Below are positions 16,833 to 25,457 of a stretch of 64,000 nt of DNA, one piece after another. Location: the NCBI RefSeq assembly GCF_000190755.2, contig NZ_JH109152.1, forward strand, positions 2,173,937-2,237,936. Direction: 5' to 3'. The notes below the pieces were generated by a model that was not told the DNA's origin, did not search any database, and saw only the letters and a program-made list of their open reading frames with translations. The position numbers and the translations under genes are program-made. Each line of letters begins with the position of its first letter. The first letter of the stretch is position 1. This DNA comes from Methylobacter tundripaludum SV96. Its GTDB lineage: Bacteria > Pseudomonadota > Gammaproteobacteria > Methylococcales > Methylomonadaceae.

Positions 16833-19790
16833 GTGGTCGGCGAATACAAAGGTTCTAAAACCGATCTCGATGTAAGGCAAAGCGAAGGTTACCAAAAGCG
16901 CACTCCAGTCGAACAAGCCCGTAACTACGCCGGCCTTGCACAACCAAACTGTCCATTTTATCTGGTCACCAATATGACAGAATGGCGACTGTATGCGCAC
17001 AATAGCAGTCCAGATCGTTATGAGCGTTGGTTTCTCTCCGACCTCAGCACCCCGGCACATTATTGGCGCTTCACGTCTTTATTGTCGGAAGCAGCCATCC
17101 TTGGCGGCAAAACTTTGCGCTGGCTGCAAGAAAGCGAGCAACAAGACAAAGAAATTAACCGCACTTTGTACGGCGAATACCAAAAAATGCGCTGGGATAG
17201 TATTGTCAGTCTGGCTAAAGCTAATCCTCAACTCACCGCTGTTGAAATCATAGATCCTGCGCAAACCCTGTTGGATCGCATTCTGTTTATTGCCTTTGCC
17301 GAAGATAACGGACTGCTGCCTTCAAACACCTTCAAAACTTATGCGACAGCCAGCGCTACCCTCACAGCCTGGGATAGTCTCAAGGCGCTGTTTCGCGCCA
17401 TAGACCAAGGCAGTCGGGATAATCCGCAGACTATCCCCGCATACAATGGCGGCTTGTTTGCACCGAATCCGGCATTGGAAAATCTCGATATTGCCAACGA
17501 ATTGATCCATCGTTTTAACGACTTGACCCAATACGACTTTGGCACAGAAGTGCGCGTTACCGTGCTGGGGCATATCTTTGAACAAAGCGTAGCCGAACTC
17601 GAACAATTGCGGGAAGCCGCAGAAGCCAAGCCACAATCGTTTATCGCCGATTTGGCAAAACGCATTGCACCGATTGAAAGCAAAGGCCGAAGCGTCACCG
17701 GCAAGCGCAAGGAAAACGGCATAGTCTACACGCCGGATTCCATTACCCGTTTTATCGTGCAACGCACCTTGGGTTGCTACCTTGAAGCGCAACAAACCGG
17801 GATACGCCGCATTTATGAAACCGGCAAAGGCGAATGGTGCAAGAAAGCGCCGGAAGGGATGGCTACCGGACGTAGTGTAAAAGGCGGATTAAAAGACATA
17901 GCGTTAGGCGAATATCTTTACTGGACTGCTTGGCAAGCGCGGCTGGAAAGCATCAAGGTCATTGACCCATCCTGCGGCAGCGGCGCTTTTTTGGTAGCGG
18001 CCTTCGATGTGTTCGCGCCGTACTATCGGGAATTAGCGCAAGCTTTGCGCCGTCTTTATCCTGATACCCTGGAAGCGTTTAACGGCGACCGCGCCATTTT
18101 GACTCACAATCTTTATGGCGTGGACATCAATGCCGGAGCGATTGAAATCGCCAAACTCTCGTTGTGGCTAAAAACCGCCAAACCCGGTCATAAGCTCGAT
18201 TCCCTCGACGGGCATCTGCTTTGCGGCAACAGTCTACGCTTTCAGCCGGACAGCAAAAGCCGCTGGAGTAGTGAGCATTTTGGCTGGAATACCACTTTTA
18301 AAAACATCCTTGCCAAGGGCGGTTTCGATGTGGTGCTGGGCAATCCGCCGTATGTACGAATGGAAGTGCTCAAACCGTTCAAGCCTTACCTATCCGCAAA
18401 TTACGCCGTAGCATCCGACCGTGCCGATTTGTATGCCTATTTTTATGAAATCGGTTTACGGCTGCTCAAACCGGGCGGCTGTCTGGGCTATATCTCCAGC
18501 AGCACCTTTTTCAAGACCGGTTCCGGTGAACCTTTACGCCGTTATCTGCTGGACAATGCGCGCCTCCAGACAGTCGTGGACTTCGGCGATTTGCAAGTAT
18601 TTGAAGGTGTCACTACCTATCCGGCCATTGTGTGCCTGGAAAAAGGTAAGGCTGAATCCGACCATGTACTGCAATTTGCCGTGATACATAGCGAGGATCA
18701 ACTGGCAACGCTCGATACGGCATTTATCCAGAGTGCCGCGGACATGCCTCAAAGCCAACTGACAGCGGAAAACTGGCAGTTAAAAGGCGATGTTCACTCT
18801 GCATTACGCCACAAACTGATGCACGATCATAAAACCTTGAAGGAGGTGTATGGATCGCCATGCAGAGGAGTGGTGACTGGACTGAACGAAGCTTTCGTCA
18901 TCGACCGCACTATGCGCGACAGGCTGATTGCCGTCGATCCAAAATCGGCAGAATTGCTCAAGCCATTTTTGGAAGGTAAAGACTTAAAACAGTGGCGTGT
19001 TGAAACACGAGATTTGTACCTGCTTTATATTGCCAAGAACCGCATTGACATTGATGATTATCCTGCAATCAAGGCGCATCTACTACCGTTCAAGGATAAG
19101 CTGGAACAACGGGCCACCAAGCAGGAATGGTTCGAACTGCAACAGGCGCAAGAGGCTTATATGCCATTCATGGAGAAACCGAAAATAATTTATGGTCATT
19201 TCTCCCCTAATCCTTTGTTTTCCTATGAAGCGAAAGGGAGTAGATCAAACGACAAAAGCTATTTCATTCCAAGTGGAGACCAATTTTTATTAGGTCTATT
19301 GAACTCCAAGCCAATTTGGAACTTGATCGAAAATATGTGTCCTGCTGTGCGTGGCGGATTTTACGAGGTTCGTGTGCAATACATCGAAACCCTGCCTATC
19401 CCCGCCGCCACGGAAGCACAAAAACAAGCCATCGCCAAGTTTACAGAGCTTTGTCAACAAGCCGCCGAAGCCCGTTACAAAAAGCAAAAAGACCTGCGCG
19501 GTATTATCCCCAGCCTGCACCCCAACAAGCGTGTCGAAAAACTTTCTACCGCGCTGCAAAACTGGTGGCAACTGGATTTTTCCGCCTTCCAAATGCAGAT
19601 CAAAAAAGAATTCAAGCTAGACATTCCGGTTAAAGAACGCGGCGATTGGAAAGATCAGCTGGAAACCGGCGCTCAGGAAATCGAACGCCTGACGCTTGAA
19701 ATCGCAAAACACGAGCGCGAGCTGAACGCCGCCGTTTACGCTTTGTTCAACCTCACCACAGAAGAAATCGCTCTCATCGAGCAAGGATAA
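16833..19790 (+). CDS. Type IIG restriction-modification enzyme, adenine methylase part (Eco57I-like)
   Basis: From the GTG at 16833 the frame gives 985 aa. Motif I is DPSCGSGAF near residue 378 (SAM binding) and motif IV is NPPY at N504, the signature of N6-adenine methylases. A long C-terminal region should recognise DNA. Restart at this GTG would keep the GEYK half of the nuclease motif but lose the aspartate encoded upstream of it, so the likely product is a methylase without cutting activity. No good ribosome site precedes 16833. In intact relatives one polypeptide of roughly 1090-1100 aa carries both activities. Two small genes follow at once (13-bp gap to the next). Without cleavage, selection for this locus may be relaxed. 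Confidence 0.8.
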   Translation: MVGEYKGSKTDLDVRQSEGYQKRTPVEQARNYAGLAQPNCPFYLVTNMTEWRLYAHNSSPDRYERWFLSDLSTPAHYWRFTSLLSEAAILGGKTLRWLQESEQQDKEINRTLYGEYQKMRWDSIVSLAKANPQLTAVEIIDPAQTLLDRILFIAFAEDNGLLPSNTFKTYATASATLTAWDSLKALFRAIDQGSRDNPQTIPAYNGGLFAPNPALENLDIANELIHRFNDLTQYDFGTEVRVTVLGHIFEQSVAELEQLREAAEAKPQSFIADLAKRIAPIESKGRSVTGKRKENGIVYTPDSITRFIVQRTLGCYLEAQQTGIRRIYETGKGEWCKKAPEGMATGRSVKGGLKDIALGEYLYWTAWQARLESIKVIDPSCGSGAFLVAAFDVFAPYYRELAQALRRLYPDTLEAFNGDRAILTHNLYGVDINAGAIEIAKLSLWLKTAKPGHKLDSLDGHLLCGNSLRFQPDSKSRWSSEHFGWNTTFKNILAKGGFDVVLGNPPYVRMEVLKPFKPYLSANYAVASDRADLYAYFYEIGLRLLKPGGCLGYISSSTFFKTGSGEPLRRYLLDNARLQTVVDFGDLQVFEGVTTYPAIVCLEKGKAESDHVLQFAVIHSEDQLATLDTAFIQSAADMPQSQLTAENWQLKGDVHSALRHKLMHDHKTLKEVYGSPCRGVVTGLNEAFVIDRTMRDRLIAVDPKSAELLKPFLEGKDLKQWRVETRDLYLLYIAKNRIDIDDYPAIKAHLLPFKDKLEQRATKQEWFELQQAQEAYMPFMEKPKIIYGHFSPNPLFSYEAKGSRSNDKSYFIPSGDQFLLGLLNSKPIWNLIENMCPAVRGGFYEVRVQYIETLPIPAATEAQKQAIAKFTELCQQAAEARYKKQKDLRGIIPSLHPNKRVEKLSTALQNWWQLDFSAFQMQIKKEFKLDIPVKERGDWKDQLETGAQEIERLTLEIAKHERELNAAVYALFNLTTEEIALIEQG

Positions 19791-19803
19791 ACAGGAGACA
19801 GTA

Positions 19804-20340
19804 ATGAATGAAACTGGAAATGAATCAAATAAGATCAAAGATTCAATACTGTACATCACGATTATTTTTATTCCGATAGCTATCCTATTTATCTACATAT
19901 GGCTTGTTATTTCTGGCGCAACAGATTGGCAAAAGGCGGTTGGTGAAATTGGGGATCATTTGGGCTTGGTGACTGCGTTGTTTACCGGACTAACTTTCTC
20001 CGCACTGATAATTGAAATAAAAATCCAAAAAGAGGACTTGCTTGAAAGCCGCAAACAATTTTCACGGTCAGCAGACGCACAAGAAAAAACCGCTAGACTG
20101 ACTGCGTTCTCTGACTTACTCAAAGAATATAAAGAACAAATCGAAATTCTGACGATCAGAATTTCAGAGAGTGAAAATCAAAGCAATGCAAACCATCCAT
20201 CAGGAGACAATTATCTTCGAGAGGCGCTAAAAAACGCACCACCCTATAAACATCCAATGACCGACAAGATTGAAGAGCTAAAAACCAAGAAAAGCAATAT
20301 CTTAGAAGAGCTTGAAAAATCATTACAGAATCGGTATTAA
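19804..20340 (+). CDS. Small two-TM membrane protein with coiled coil, unknown
   Basis: The 178-aa product starts behind ACAGGAGACAGTA, a good ribosome site, 13 bp after the restriction-modification gene. Two hydrophobic segments lie at ~14-37 (YITIIFIPIAILFIYIW) and ~56-76 (GLVTALFTGLTFSALII). A charged, helical C-terminal part (~77-178) is rich in E, K and Q and probably forms a coiled coil. Base use is AT-rich compared with the housekeeping genes nearby, which fits horizontal transfer. No family recognised. Its tight linkage suggests co-mobilisation with the defence genes. Confidence 0.65.
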   Translation: MNETGNESNKIKDSILYITIIFIPIAILFIYIWLVISGATDWQKAVGEIGDHLGLVTALFTGLTFSALIIEIKIQKEDLLESRKQFSRSADAQEKTARLTAFSDLLKEYKEQIEILTIRISESENQSNANHPSGDNYLREALKNAPPYKHPMTDKIEELKTKKSNILEELEKSLQNRY

Positions 20341-20347
20341 GTTTAGA

Positions 20348-21067
20348 ATGACATCGAAATTATCAAAATTCCTCAAATCCCCTGGATATAGCAATGCGAG
20401 AGAATTATTACTAACGAGCAGAATAAAATACGACATGCTGCTCGCGGCAGCAGTTCGCGGTGAGGATCTGTTAATTTATACGCCGACTGTTGATTGTGAC
20501 GGATTTGATTTGATTTTCGATGATCGGCGCACACGTGTGCCCATCCAACTTAAATCCGTCGCCGGAAAAACAAATAGCTGGGAAATTCACAGAAAATTGA
20601 TTCGCCCTCCATTTTCTAATCTGGAAGGTTTCCGACTGCACTCACCATCGTATGGCGCGGGGCGTGGTGGCGGAATTCTGCTCGTTGACATTAAGGAGGA
20701 ACATCATGGCGAATCATTGGAAATCAGCTATTTCTATAGCGACTTCTTAATAATTCATCTCTTCCTTGAAAATTTGATTCAACCCAAAAAAATCCCTCCA
20801 TTCAAAATTGATGCTCTCAAATACGAAATAATCGACCAAATGGACGGTAAGTTTAACTTACCCAAGTGGGCTTTCGTAAAAGCCAAATCACCCGAACATT
20901 TACTTGCATTAGCAGGATTAGGCAGCAGAGTGGGCGGCCTATGGAGAGAATATATGTATGAGTTATTGAGCGGCAAAAATATACCAAACTATCAATCGGC
21001 ATTTGGCTCTGAATATGAGATGAGAGAATACATAAAAGAGCACGTTACTAAGCTGATAGGCAATTAA
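20348..21067 (+). CDS. Hypothetical protein with possible PD-(D/E)xK-like nuclease core
   Basis: I take the ATG at 20348 (239 aa), just after the upstream stop; an ATG at 20312 would overlap the previous gene by 29 bp. After two helices comes AVRGEDLLIYTPTVDCDGFDLIF...VPIQLKSV. The spacing of D54, Q67 and K69 (D-x12-QxK) after a beta strand resembles the core of PD-(D/E)xK nucleases and related HJR-like proteins, with Q in place of E. The remainder is helical and unplaced. The gene is AT-rich and overlaps the membrane-protein gene region. A nuclease role is a hypothesis from the motif only. Confidence 0.6.
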   Translation: MTSKLSKFLKSPGYSNARELLLTSRIKYDMLLAAAVRGEDLLIYTPTVDCDGFDLIFDDRRTRVPIQLKSVAGKTNSWEIHRKLIRPPFSNLEGFRLHSPSYGAGRGGGILLVDIKEEHHGESLEISYFYSDFLIIHLFLENLIQPKKIPPFKIDALKYEIIDQMDGKFNLPKWAFVKAKSPEHLLALAGLGSRVGGLWREYMYELLSGKNIPNYQSAFGSEYEMREYIKEHVTKLIGN

Positions 21068-21157
21068 TAAAAGAAATCGCGCTCATCGAGAAGACCAAGC
21101 CATGAAAACCGACCGCCTGCTATTTTTAAGGGCGGTCTATGTCGCAATAGCCAACTA

Positions 21158-21188
21158 TTGACTTATTTAATTATTGTACGCACAATAA
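21158..21188 (+). promoter_or_regulatory. Probable brnTA promoter with overlapping operator
   Basis: TTGACT at 21158-21163 and CACAAT at 21181-21186 are 17 bp apart. The second box falls inside an inverted repeat, TTATTGT (21171-21177) and ACAATAA (21182-21188), which ends 3 bp before the brnT start codon. BrnA-type antitoxins repress their own operon, and this is where such an operator would be. Confidence 0.45.
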
Positions 21189-21191
21189 CTA

Positions 21192-21461
21192 ATGAAGCTA
21201 ATTTTTGACGCATTAAAAGATAGCGCAAACCTTCTAAAGCATGGCATTTCTTTGGTAGATGCCAACTTGCTTGAGTGGGATACGCTACTCACAAAATCAG
21301 ATACACGGCATGACTATGGCGAAGTTCGTAGCATTGGCTACGCATTTATCGGTACGCGCTTGTACTGTGTAATATTCACTGACCGCGATACTGATCGTCG
21401 TATCATCAGTCTCCGCAAAGCTAACCAACACGAGGTAAAATATTATGTTGATAACTACTAA
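21192..21461 (+). CDS. brnT: BrnT family toxin
   Basis: The 89-aa product matches BrnT ribonuclease toxins in length and motifs: FDALKDSANLLKHGISL at the N terminus, a central DYGEVR and C-terminal RIISLRKANQHEVKYY. BrnT stops translation by cutting RNA with a RelE-like fold. The stop overlaps the antitoxin start by 17 bp, the usual toxin-first order of this family. All core motifs look intact, so this pair is probably functional, unlike the broken pairs downstream. Confidence 0.88.
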   Translation: MKLIFDALKDSANLLKHGISLVDANLLEWDTLLTKSDTRHDYGEVRSIGYAFIGTRLYCVIFTDRDTDRRIISLRKANQHEVKYYVDNY

Positions 21462-21738
21462 ATCAGGCCGATTAATCGAGATCCCCACTGACGAAGAAGA
21501 TGCGGCTATCAATGCCGGAATCGCCGCAGACCCGGATACCTATGAACTTTCTGCTGAGGAATTTGCGCAGCTTAAACCCTATAAAGGCGGTCGCCCTAAA
21601 GCGGAAGTCACTAAAGAGCGCATTACTATCCGCTTATCGCCTGATGTGCTGGCTGCGTTTAAAGCCACCGGCAAAGGATGGCAAACGCGCATTGATGGGG
21701 TTTTAAAAGACTGGCTTAAGGAACATGCCGCCGGATAG
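21445..21738 (+). CDS. brnA: BrnA family antitoxin
   Basis: The 97-aa product has the BrnA ribbon-helix-helix C terminus (ERITIRLSPDVLAAFKATG, then GWQTRIDGVLKDWL). It should bind BrnT and, as a complex, the operator upstream of brnT. Immediately after its TAG the same frame continues as the 3' part of a higB gene, so the 3' end of brnA marks a recombination junction. Confidence 0.88.
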   Translation: MLITTKSGRLIEIPTDEEDAAINAGIAADPDTYELSAEEFAQLKPYKGGRPKAEVTKERITIRLSPDVLAAFKATGKGWQTRIDGVLKDWLKEHAAG

Positions 21739-21939
21739 CCCACTAAACGGGTTGATTGGGAAAACTATTCCGAGGTAAAGGGATGTTTCCCATCTGTTGA
21801 CAAAATAGGCGATAAATTTGTGTTTGATATAGGCGGTAACAAACTTCGGTTGATTGCTGCAATCCACTTCAACACCAAAAAGGTTTTTGTACGCATCGTG
21901 CTAACCCACAAACAATATGACAAAGGCGACTGGAAATGA
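21739..21939 (+). pseudogene. higB: 5'-truncated higB toxin remnant
   Basis: Directly after the brnA stop the frame reads RVDWENYSEVKGCFPSVDK, then DIGGNKLRLIAAIHF and VLTHKQYDKGDWK before TGA. This is the C-terminal two thirds of HigB (RelE-superfamily mRNA interferase). About 30-35 N-terminal residues are missing and no start codon or ribosome site is present, so no toxin should be made. The stop overlaps the higA start (ATGA), preserving the original operon layout. Confidence 0.85.
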
Positions 21940-22344
21940 ATGCACGCTTAAGCACTGCATTAATGCACTGGGATTATATAGCGCCCCTGCTAACCCCTGC
22001 ATCGACTGAGGATGAATATCAAGCATTGGTTGAATCGCTTGATGCGCTGCTGGATTCAGGAGCCGCTGACGAAGCGCATCCGCTGGCCGGTCTGGCTGGT
22101 ATGGTAGGTGATTTAGTATCAGCCTACGAGCAAAAACACTATCCCATGCCTGGAGAAATGAGTGGCGTTGAGGCGCTATGCTTTTTTTATGGAGCGCGAT
22201 AATTTGCGCCAACAAGATTTACCGGAGATCGGCAATCAAGCCAAGGTATCGGAGGTGCTATCTGGCCGCCGTGCAATTAACTTACGCCAAGCAAAATCCT
22301 TAGCAGAAAGATTTGGTGTCCCATTGGCTTTGTTTGCAGGCTAA
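21936..22344 (+). pseudogene. higA: Frameshifted higA antitoxin
   Basis: The first frame (21936-22202) gives a HigA-like N-terminal half ending GEMSGVEALCFFYGAR. The rest lies one frame over: MERDNLRQQDLPEIGN, then KVSEVLSGRRAINLRQAKSLAERFGVP, a helix-turn-helix of the HigA/XRE type. Removing one T from the T7 run at about 22182-22188 restores a single frame of about 135 aa. With the toxin already truncated, loss of the antitoxin would be harmless. A sequencing error in the homopolymer is the alternative. Confidence 0.8.
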
Positions 22345-22386
22345 CCATAGCATGTCATACGCCTTCAACTTGGTGTGCCAGCGTAA

Positions 22387-22815
22387 TTAACCGGTTATGA
22401 TTTTTATTATTCCCTTTGAATTTTCAACTGGCGTTATTACATATAACGGCTCATCTGGGACTTTGACAGTCCCTGTATTTTTTATCGGAGCATAGGCTTG
22501 ATTAACCGACTCAATTTGTTTAAAAACTTCTTCAAATAAATCCATGCCTAGCATATCTATATCAGTGGCATGAATAACACCGGAAAAGGACGTTGTTTCA
22601 TTTGTTGGCGTATTAACAAGTTTTGATTGATAGCGTTCAGGCACAGGCTGCCATTGTGCATTTAGATAATCTGATGCTGCCAATGCTTTTAACATGGCGG
22701 TTTTTTGATCATCAGTGCCGCTTAAAAAATACCCGCGCCCAGCAATTGCATCAACAAAACCTGATTCCTTGTCGAAGCAATACCACAGGTTTATACAAAG
22801 TTCAGATTTAACCAT
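22387..22815 (-). CDS. Hypothetical protein
   Basis: The start at 22815 follows AGGAGA with 9-nt spacing on the minus strand; an extension to 22839 would include this site inside the gene. The 142-aa product has no signal peptide or membrane segment. Visible stretches are YCFDKESGFVDAIAGRGYF and a C-terminal EPLYVITPVENSKGIIKI. No family recognised. It stands between toxin-antitoxin remnants and another orphan, in typical accessory DNA. Confidence 0.6.
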   Translation of the reverse strand: MVKSELCINLWYCFDKESGFVDAIAGRGYFLSGTDDQKTAMLKALAASDYLNAQWQPVPERYQSKLVNTPTNETTSFSGVIHATDIDMLGMDLFEEVFKQIESVNQAYAPIKNTGTVKVPDEPLYVITPVENSKGIIKIITG

Positions 22816-22963
22816 ATATTCATTCTCCTTGTGTACCATGATTTGTACTTAGACAATGTGTCTTAAGTGAATATTTTAAATTACATCTTTAACTGCGAGC
22901 GGAAACAATACGAGGACAGACACTATTGAATTTGATGGAAGAGATGACTCGCTTTTCCTCCAC

Positions 22964-23362
22964 TCACAAGCGAGTATAGGCCATATCAGAAGGGTTCAGG
23001 TTCATAAAACTAATCATTTTTCTGCGTAAGCCAATTTGGGTGCCATTTAGATACTTCAATCTCGAAGTTCCCCCCATCCCGTTTAAATTTTTCAGGGTCT
23101 TGAGTGTCCTTGATCCAATCATCAATACGCGCTTGTTGCCATCCCAATTTTCTAGTTCGATACTGGTAGCCGAAAATTCATAATCCGCACTCAAGCCAAA
23201 AGTGACCTCTGGAAGTTTACGTAGCGCGGCTTGTACTTCTTGTACTATCGCTTTTTCTTCGTTAGTGGTTTCAGGCTGGCAAGCTATCCAGTCACCCAGC
23301 TTTATTGCTGCTTCTATAACTTTTTCATCTTCCGGGAAGATGACGAATTTTTGATTCATCAT
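22964..23362 (-). CDS. Hypothetical protein
   Basis: The 132-aa product (MMNQKFVIFPEDEKV start) is acidic and helical in its first half and ends with a basic segment (GLRRKMISFMNLNPSD). No signal or membrane segment is seen and no family is recognised. It lies on the same strand as the previous hypothetical with a 148-bp gap. Confidence 0.55.
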   Translation of the reverse strand: MMNQKFVIFPEDEKVIEAAIKLGDWIACQPETTNEEKAIVQEVQAALRKLPEVTFGLSADYEFSATSIELENWDGNKRVLMIGSRTLKTLKNLNGMGGTSRLKYLNGTQIGLRRKMISFMNLNPSDMAYTRL

Positions 23363-23911
23363 GATTTTTATGTCTAACGTAAACTATCATCATTAATGTT
23401 TATCGTTACGCCGTTATAATGAACGCGCGGCACTGCCCTGATGACGGCTCATTGGGGAGCAGGACGGACAAGTTGAGATCAGCGGCATCGGCTGAATCCA
23501 TAACCCCGCCACTTCCACCTAGCGTAGCACCATTCTTATCACGATTACATTAGTATGGCTTTCTACTTTAAAGATCATCGGGGTCGTATTGCTGATTTTA
23601 TGGCGGCGGGCTGTCGAATCTGGTCAATATGTAAGAACGACTGATTATGATGTTATTCAGGCCGTTGAAAAAATGGTTATACCGGAGAATATATCCAATA
23701 GAGTAGTGTTTCTAGCCGATCCTTAAAATCCCTACAAGCCGCGAATTTCGCGGCTTGTTTGTAATTGCCAGCCAATGCTCCGCCTCCATGAAGAACAGTG
23801 TCAGTATTTGCTTTCATGCTATACTCGAAAACGGTTGATAAACTCGTTATTAACGACTTGGCAGTCCCACATTACCTGCTTGCGATTGACGCCTAAAAAG
23901 AACCCAACTTC
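23363..23911. other. Intergenic region with decayed coding trace
   Basis: No full gene is seen. A 69-codon frame at 23522-23725 (+) with no ATG, GTG or good start near its beginning reads a membrane segment (TLVWLSTLKIIGVVLLILWR) followed by VESGQYVRTTDYDVIQAVEKM. It looks like the remains of a small membrane protein gene. A hairpin follows at 23735. Confidence 0.4.
23735..23760 (+). terminator. Hairpin resembling a Rho-independent terminator
   Basis: CAAGCCGCG (23735-23743) pairs perfectly with CGCGGCTTG (23749-23757) over a 5-nt loop and is followed by TTTG. It ends the decayed reading frame just upstream; the T-tail is short. Confidence 0.55.
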
Positions 23912-25303
23912 ATGGCTCGCTTAAAACACACAACGGTTATTTGGATAGCGGCCACTGCGTTGGTCTACTATTTTTTAGCCCACTTCGGGATGGCATTATT
24001 TGCGCTTAAGCCGGGTAATATCACACTACTCTGGCTGCCGTCCGGAATTGCCCTGGTTATGTGTCTTCATTGGGGTTACCGGTCCATCCCTTTCATTGTC
24101 CTGGCCAGTTTCGCCGCAAATTTTTCAGGCATGTCCGCATTCTCAGGGCCGGGGCCGTTTTTGCATACGGCAGTCGCCGCTATCGCAGATGGCATGGTTG
24201 GGATTATAGCCATGCATGCCTTTAAATACTTCTTGCCGAATGGACTCACACGCAGCCATGATCTGGTTCCGTTTGGACTTTGGGTTTGTATTGCCCCGAC
24301 TTCGATAACAAGTATCATCCTGTCGATTAATTTGGCAGTCGGCGGCTATATCTCATGGGCTGAAACCGAAAACTTTTTCCTCATGCTGGTTTTGGCCGAC
24401 AGTCTCGGCATTCTGCTGGTTTATCAGGTTTATCAAGGCTGGCACGATGACGGGAAAATGAGCCGAGCGGAGTTGAATTGGCTTGCCGGAACAACGTTGG
24501 TCATGGCCGTCTTATTGACGCTCGGTTTTACTACATTACCGGGAGCGGTCTTTTTTATCGTGCCGCTACTGTTGGTGCTTTCGTTCAATGTGAATCTATT
24601 TGGCGTGGCAACGATAAGTTCCGTCTCCTTAATGAGTATCATCGTTGCCACCGCGCATAATGCCGGTCCCTTCGAGGTAACCGATCCGGCGGATTCAAAC
24701 TTTCGACTGATGGCCTTCGTTTTTTCGAGTGCGTTGACAATACTCGGAATCGCCCTGCAAAACCGGCAGTTGACTTCAATTGAACGCTCCAGCGAGTTGT
24801 GGAAAGACGCCGCAGAACATGATCCCTTGACTGGACTGATTAATCGGCGCGCTTTTCTGCCGCGCTTGCAAAACGAGCATCAACGGGCTTTGCGTACGGG
24901 TAACACGTATACTTTTGCAATGCTTGACCTGGATCATTTCAAATCGATCAATGACGCCTATGGACATCATTGCGGAGATGCTGTGTTATGTGCGCTGGCG
25001 GCAGTTATGGTCGAAAACTGCCGGTCTATCGATGCGGTGGTGCGCATGGGCGGCGAAGAATTTGGTATCCTGTTTCCCGAGTGTCATATCGATGAAGCAT
25101 TAATTGCGTTGGAGCGCATACGCAAGCGGTTTGAAAGCAGCTCGACGATGGCTGACGGAAAATCGATTTTCGTCACTGTTAGTATTGGAGTGGCAGCGTT
25201 TGCAGGCACCGAGGAAAAGGACACTGAAGTGGTTAAGCGGGCCGATAGAGCGCTCTATGCCGCCAAGGCGGAAGGACGCAACCAGATAGTCGTAGGGCTT
25301 TAA
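23912..25303 (+). CDS. MASE1-GGDEF diguanylate cyclase
   Basis: The 463-aa product has about eight membrane segments in residues 1-285, matching the MASE1 sensor type (LWLPSGIALVM motif). The GGDEF domain (~300-463) has DHDPLTGLINRRAF, LDLDHFKSINDAYGH and an active-site GGEEF near residue 380. An RxxD inhibitory site (RSID) lies five residues upstream. It should make c-di-GMP in response to an unknown membrane signal, with product feedback. It stands alone, 154 bp before another c-di-GMP gene on the same strand. Confidence 0.92.
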   Translation: MARLKHTTVIWIAATALVYYFLAHFGMALFALKPGNITLLWLPSGIALVMCLHWGYRSIPFIVLASFAANFSGMSAFSGPGPFLHTAVAAIADGMVGIIAMHAFKYFLPNGLTRSHDLVPFGLWVCIAPTSITSIILSINLAVGGYISWAETENFFLMLVLADSLGILLVYQVYQGWHDDGKMSRAELNWLAGTTLVMAVLLTLGFTTLPGAVFFIVPLLLVLSFNVNLFGVATISSVSLMSIIVATAHNAGPFEVTDPADSNFRLMAFVFSSALTILGIALQNRQLTSIERSSELWKDAAEHDPLTGLINRRAFLPRLQNEHQRALRTGNTYTFAMLDLDHFKSINDAYGHHCGDAVLCALAAVMVENCRSIDAVVRMGGEEFGILFPECHIDEALIALERIRKRFESSSTMADGKSIFVTVSIGVAAFAGTEEKDTEVVKRADRALYAAKAEGRNQIVVGL

Positions 25304-25457
25304 GGTGATCGTTTGAGTTTAAACAGTCGACAGGCAGTCATGGTTGAATCCATTGAAACAAGAATTGGCCTCAAAATCCCCGGATTTCGAAAAAATCTAA
25401 AAAATTCAGCGCCTTCGCAGCATGACGGTTTAAATTGCAATTAATAGAGAATTCCTT

